NCBI RefSeq assembly: GCF_001280305.1
Contig: NZ_CP012623.1
Span: 3,224,001-3,288,000, forward strand
Direction: 5' to 3'
Length of the DNA: 64,000 nucleotides
From: Hymenobacter sp. DG25A
GTDB lineage: Bacteria > Bacteroidota > Bacteroidia > Cytophagales > Hymenobacteraceae
The position numbers and the translations under genes were made by a program. Each line of letters opens with the position of its first letter. Positions within the stretch are counted from its first letter, which is position 1. Below, piece after piece: positions 61,111 through 64,000 of the stretch. A model generated the notes under the pieces. The model did no database searches. It was not told the origin of the DNA and worked only from the letters and a program-made list of their open reading frames with translations.

Positions 61111-61950
61111 TCAGGAGGTTAGCAGCGCTAGACGGTCAGGATAATCCGTGGTAAGCCCATCTACGTGCATAGACAGTAGAGCTTTCATAGCATCGGGTTC
61201 ATTCACTGTCCAGGGGATAATCCGCATACCCAGCACGTGAACAGCCGCTACCAGTTCGGCCGTAACCAGGGAGAAGCGCGGGCCATAGACAGCGGGTATA
61301 AACCCCAGCTTTTGAAGATGAGTTGACAGAGGGATTTCATCCTCCACCAACAGGCACAAAGGCACCGTGGGATACTGCGTATGGGCTACCTGCAGGATGC
61401 GAGGATCAAAGCTGAGCAGGGTAGTGCGGTCCTGAAATTCGGAGGCCAGCACAACCTCCATAACGAGCTGCACGAAGCGCGCCGGCGCAGGATGAAAAAC
61501 ACCATCACCGCCTGGCTCACTCTTAATCTCAATACTGAAACGGGGCAGCGCACGACCCATCGTTTGGGCAGCCGCCGATACCTGCGTGAGAACGTCGCGT
61601 AGCAAGGGCTTGACGGCCGCTACTGGTTGTTGAAAAGGAAAACCCGGATGCGGCGTCAGGCCACAGTCATACTGCTTAATAGCACTATAGGGGAGCTGGT
61701 AAAGATTGTGCTCCTGCTCGGAACCAGAGGGAATAGGCAGCCCTGATGGCAAGCGGCAGATAGCCGAGGAAAACCACGGCTCGTGCGACACCACTACTTG
61801 GTTATCGGCAGAGATAACTACATCCAGCTCCAACACGTCTACGCCCAGGGAAAGGGCGTGTAAGAATCCGGGCATGGTATTTTCTGGACGCAGGCCCCGG
61901 CATCCACGATGTCCATGGACTTCTGGGCGGGAGGCAATAGTATGTGGCAT
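61111..61950 (-). CDS. Glycerophosphodiester phosphodiesterase (GDPD), cytosolic
   Basis: The 279-residue TIM-barrel protein has the catalytic HGHRGCRGLRPENTMPGF (about residues 12-29), acid residues in VDVLELDVVISADNQVVVSHE, IEIKSEP in the middle and IPWTVNEPDAMKALLSMHVDGLTTDYP at the end. It hydrolyses glycerophosphodiesters to glycerol 3-phosphate and an alcohol. No signal peptide is seen, so it is likely cytosolic, UgpQ-like. ATG at 61950. Confidence 0.92.
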   Translation of the reverse strand: MPHTIASRPEVHGHRGCRGLRPENTMPGFLHALSLGVDVLELDVVISADNQVVVSHEPWFSSAICRLPSGLPIPSGSEQEHNLYQLPYSAIKQYDCGLTPHPGFPFQQPVAAVKPLLRDVLTQVSAAAQTMGRALPRFSIEIKSEPGGDGVFHPAPARFVQLVMEVVLASEFQDRTTLLSFDPRILQVAHTQYPTVPLCLLVEDEIPLSTHLQKLGFIPAVYGPRFSLVTAELVAAVHVLGMRIIPWTVNEPDAMKALLSMHVDGLTTDYPDRLALLTS

Positions 61951-62033
61951 AGAACGTATCTACGCACGCACACCCGGCAGGGTACTAAAAGGCATGCCTG
62001 CACGCCGTATAATCAGCATAACACCGAAAAAGA

Positions 62034-62642
62034 ATGAAGAAATTATTGATCATAGCCGTGCTGGCTGCATTGGGCATAGGTGGCTACCTGTATTATAAGC
62101 GACTGACAGGCGGGCCGGAGTATGCGTTGATACAGGCGGTGAAAGCAGCGAAAATGCACGACGTAGCCACGTTTGAGCACTACGTAGACCTGCACACGCT
62201 GACAGATAACCTGGTGGAGCAAATGACTGACCAGCGCGTGATGGAAGCCATTCCGGGTGGGAGCAGCATGCTGATGCAGGGCGCGCTTCGCTTGCTTAAA
62301 CCGCAGCTGGGCCAGGTAGCCCGGCAGGAGATAGTGCGCTACATTGAAGCCAACCCGGACCAGGCCGCAGCCCGGCCGGCATTGCCCGTGAAGGTGCTGG
62401 GGATGGCCGGATCCATTATCAGCCCCGATAGCCGCTTTAAGGGTATCAAATACAATCAGCGCCAGGGAGACGAAGCTCTGGTAGGTCTGGAGTTCACCCA
62501 GCCCCGCTATGATACGACTCTGGTACTGGAGGTGAAGCTGCAGAACCAGGGTGACCACTGGCAGGTAAAGCAGATAACCAATGGAGGACAGCTGGCCCGG
62601 CATGTAGCCCGGCTGGAGAAGGAGCGCAACCAAAGTCGATAA
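62034..62642 (+). CDS. DUF2939 domain protein with N-terminal membrane anchor
   Basis: The 202-residue protein has an N-terminal helix (MKKLLIIAVLAALGIGGYLYYKR) and a DUF2939-type domain with YALIQAVKAAKMHDVATFEHYVDLHTLTDNL and a beta-rich C-terminal half (DEALVGLEFTQPRYDTTLVLEVKLQNQGDHWQVKQI). Periplasmic or envelope location is likely. No activity is known for the family. It converges with the PLDc_N gene over a shared terminator. Confidence 0.82.
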   Translation: MKKLLIIAVLAALGIGGYLYYKRLTGGPEYALIQAVKAAKMHDVATFEHYVDLHTLTDNLVEQMTDQRVMEAIPGGSSMLMQGALRLLKPQLGQVARQEIVRYIEANPDQAAARPALPVKVLGMAGSIISPDSRFKGIKYNQRQGDEALVGLEFTQPRYDTTLVLEVKLQNQGDHWQVKQITNGGQLARHVARLEKERNQSR

Positions 62643-62669
62643 CCCTCTCCTCTCAACAGCTATAAAAAG

Positions 62670-62704
62670 CAACGGCCCACCGCAGAATCTGCAGTGGGCC
62701 GTTG
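62670..62704. terminator. Bidirectional terminator
   Basis: Stem CAACGGCCCAC (62670-62680) pairs with GTGGGCCGTTG (62694-62704), extended by an inner GCAG/CTGC pair. It serves both convergent genes. Confidence 0.85.
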
Positions 62705-62722
62705 TTGTGAAAAGCGGAATGC

Positions 62723-62998
62723 TTAGGCTTTGCCGCGACCGGCAAAAAGGTAATAGATGATAAGACCACCCAGGGGGAAGAAGAAGATGATGGCTGCCCA
62801 CAGGAGCTTCTTGCCAATAGACCAGGGCTGACGGAATACATCAATCATGGCCAGGATATCCAGAGCCAGCAACACGTAGCCCCAGGTAGCCAGACCACCA
62901 TTCGCATTGTAGCGGCTGCACGAAGACATAACCAAGAGCAGGGCCAGCATAGGCAGAGCCACAGCTACACGGTTCAGATAGGGAGCAAGCTTATTCAT
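62723..62998 (-). CDS. PLDc_N (phospholipase D-nuclease N-terminal-type) small membrane protein
   Basis: The 91-residue protein has a signal-like segment (VALPMLALLLVMSSCS, with a possible lipid-modified Cys). PLDc_N helices WGYVLLALDILAMIDVFRQPWSIGKKLLWAAIIFFFPLGGLIIYYLFAGR follow in pieces: YVLLALDILAMIDVFR, and KKLLWAAIIFFFPLGGLIIY. PLDc_N is a two-helix module also found on cardiolipin synthases, but here no catalytic domain follows. Function is unknown. ATG at 62998. Confidence 0.82.
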   Translation of the reverse strand: MNKLAPYLNRVAVALPMLALLLVMSSCSRYNANGGLATWGYVLLALDILAMIDVFRQPWSIGKKLLWAAIIFFFPLGGLIIYYLFAGRGKA

Positions 62999-63112
62999 AA
63001 CAGGGAGAGTTATAGGAATGGAAGGAAGAGATTTGCCACTTCTTACGCACTATCCCCGGATTGGATATAAATATGCAAATAAAATTACGTTATTATATTG
63101 ATTATCAGATAT

Positions 63113-63745
63113 TTATGAAATATACTCCAGGATCTTACCAAGGAAATATGGGCCTACTTCCGGAATAAGCGCCAGGGTGAGCACCACCCCATACAAAGCC
63201 CCATAGAAGTGGGCATCGTGGTTGATATTATCGCCCCGCTTCCGGCCCATGTAGTAGGAGTAACCCAGGTACAGGAAGCCGAAGATGAAGCCGGGAATAT
63301 CAAAGGGCAGCGGGAAGATGCGGATGCCGGCAGTGGGTTGAAACAACACGCTGGCGAAGATGACGGATGCGACCCCGCCCGAGGCGCCTAGGCTGCGGTA
63401 GTCACGGTCGTCGCGGTGCCGCACGTAGGTGGGAATATCCGAGAGGATGATGCCGCCCAGATAAAGCAGCAGGAAAGCCAGCAAGCCCCAGGTTGTGCCA
63501 AACTGGTCCACAAACACACCTTCCACGATGGGGCTGAAGGAGTAAAAGGCCAGCATGTTAAAAATGAGGTGCATCCAGTCGGCGTGCAGGAAGCCGGAGG
63601 TGAGGAAGCGGTACCACTCATGTTGGCGCTTCACCTTGTAGGGGCTCAGGATCCAGCTTTCCAAAAGCTGCTGGTTAGACCAGGCATACACCGAAATGGC
63701 AGCCGTCAGGAGAGTTAAAACGAGGGTGGGGCTCAGATTGAGCAT
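63113..63745 (-). CDS. Rhomboid-family intramembrane serine protease
   Basis: The 210-residue protein has about six helices, the WMHLIFNMLAFYSFSPIVE helix (conserved H and N), the catalytic Ser in SLGASGGVASVIFASV (GxSG, about residues 120-135) and the catalytic His in NHDAHFYGALYGVVL. It cleaves transmembrane segments of other proteins. The preferred start is the ATG at 63745 (MLNLSPTLVLTLL), which begins the first helix; a start 21 codons upstream would add a further hydrophobic stretch. Confidence 0.9.
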   Translation of the reverse strand: MLNLSPTLVLTLLTAAISVYAWSNQQLLESWILSPYKVKRQHEWYRFLTSGFLHADWMHLIFNMLAFYSFSPIVEGVFVDQFGTTWGLLAFLLLYLGGIILSDIPTYVRHRDDRDYRSLGASGGVASVIFASVLFQPTAGIRIFPLPFDIPGFIFGFLYLGYSYYMGRKRGDNINHDAHFYGALYGVVLTLALIPEVGPYFLGKILEYIS

Positions 63746-63865
63746 GAGGAACAGGAAAACGTGAAAAAGGAGCCCATATAGCGCTCCAAAAGAGTAAAAC
63801 AGCGCCAAGTAGCTGCTAGCAAATAAGTGGCTGCCAGAAGCCGGAAAAACGCCTTAAAAGCGAGC

Positions 63866-64000
63866 CTAGCTTTCCCGCTCCATGAGCTGCAGTGCCAACA
63901 GACGGAGCGGCTCTTTGCGGTCAGCGGGAGCCGCCACCCGCTCCAGGTGGTGCAGGGCATCCTGAAAGTACGTGTTGATGAGTGCCTCCGTCTGGGCGCG
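63866..64000 (-). CDS. Polyprenyl synthetase-like protein, C-terminal end; 5' part outside window
   Basis: The frame is open from 64000 down to the TAG at 63866-63868, 44 residues: RAQTEALINTYFQDALHHLE..., ending in LQLMERES. The pattern INTYFQDALHHLERV, then RKEPLRLLALQLMERES, is like the last helices of trans-isoprenyl diphosphate synthases (IspA/IspB-type). The diagnostic DDxxD motifs lie outside the window, so the call is tentative. A small helical unrelated protein remains possible. Confidence 0.5.
   Translation of the reverse strand, partial: RAQTEALINTYFQDALHHLERVAAPADRKEPLRLLALQLMERES

Overview
The window looks like chromosomal DNA of a Bacteroidota member, most likely Cytophagales and Hymenobacter-like. 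This rests on high G+C coding DNA, several Bacteroidota-only families (DUF4270, DUF4293, DUF4476, group II GGGP synthase, a PorE-like lipoprotein, a type IX secretion C-terminal domain, the zinc-ligand-poor TraR/DksA family) and repeated TAnnTTTG -7 promoter elements. Genus is inferred from gene content only. Nearly everything is core housekeeping. There are no rRNA genes, CRISPR arrays, insertion sequences or prophage, and three tRNA genes (Pro-GGG, Pro-CGG, Phe-GAA).

Layout. 0-10 kb: the 3' end of an ABC exporter half with a degenerate catalytic site, an FAD oxidoreductase, a tiny type IX sorting-domain protein, two tRNA-Pro genes, a low-G+C beta-barrel gene, a GyrI-like protein, the probable partner ABC half, truA, an acetyltransferase, a thiolase and a DUF4293 protein. 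10-18 kb: a DUF4476 protein, a PorE-like OmpA lipoprotein, a conserved protein of unknown function, a CCG Fe-S protein, a frameshifted membrane 4Fe-4S protein, tRNA-Phe and a Rieske-FAD oxidoreductase. 18-25 kb: a J-domain/TPR membrane protein, a YqjE-like holin-family protein, a membrane protein overlapping a GGGP synthase gene, an AraC regulator and an acyl-CoA dehydrogenase. 24-32 kb: panC-panD-flippase-rfaE2-zinc peptidase on the minus strand, divergent from a GT5-only starch-synthase-like protein, DUF4270 lipoprotein and glmS.

32-48 kb: a 3HCDH-like protein, RidA, a small membrane protein, a pentapeptide-repeat protein, gltX, an AIM24 protein, a GH3 protein, lptB, a beta-barrel protein, an M61 peptidase, recJ, a 37-residue membrane peptide and a TPR protein. 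47-59 kb is an envelope and cofactor block, mostly minus strand: PpiD-like foldase, small membrane protein, LptC, FadL-like barrel, coaX, RluB-type pseudouridine synthase (frameshifted N-terminal extension), DksA-like protein, ribH, TPR protein and pdhA, followed by recF and DUF721 on the plus strand. The end of the window holds a GDPD phosphodiesterase, DUF2939 and PLDc_N proteins, a rhomboid protease and the 3' end of what looks like a polyprenyl synthetase.

The most unusual part is 59.65-61.1 kb. It has a roughly 650-bp gene-free pyrimidine-rich stretch, a near-perfect ParB-type parS site inside a 30-bp palindrome, a small HTH gene ending at that palindrome, and upstream of the gene an AT-rich region with about thirteen TGTAA/TTACA pentamers and five GATAC/GTATC motifs. 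I read it as a possible chromosome-segregation or DNA-organisation locus with a dedicated DNA-binding protein. Two conserved genes carry apparent single-base deletions in short C/G runs (near 14,918 and 54,547), either real mutations or sequencing errors.
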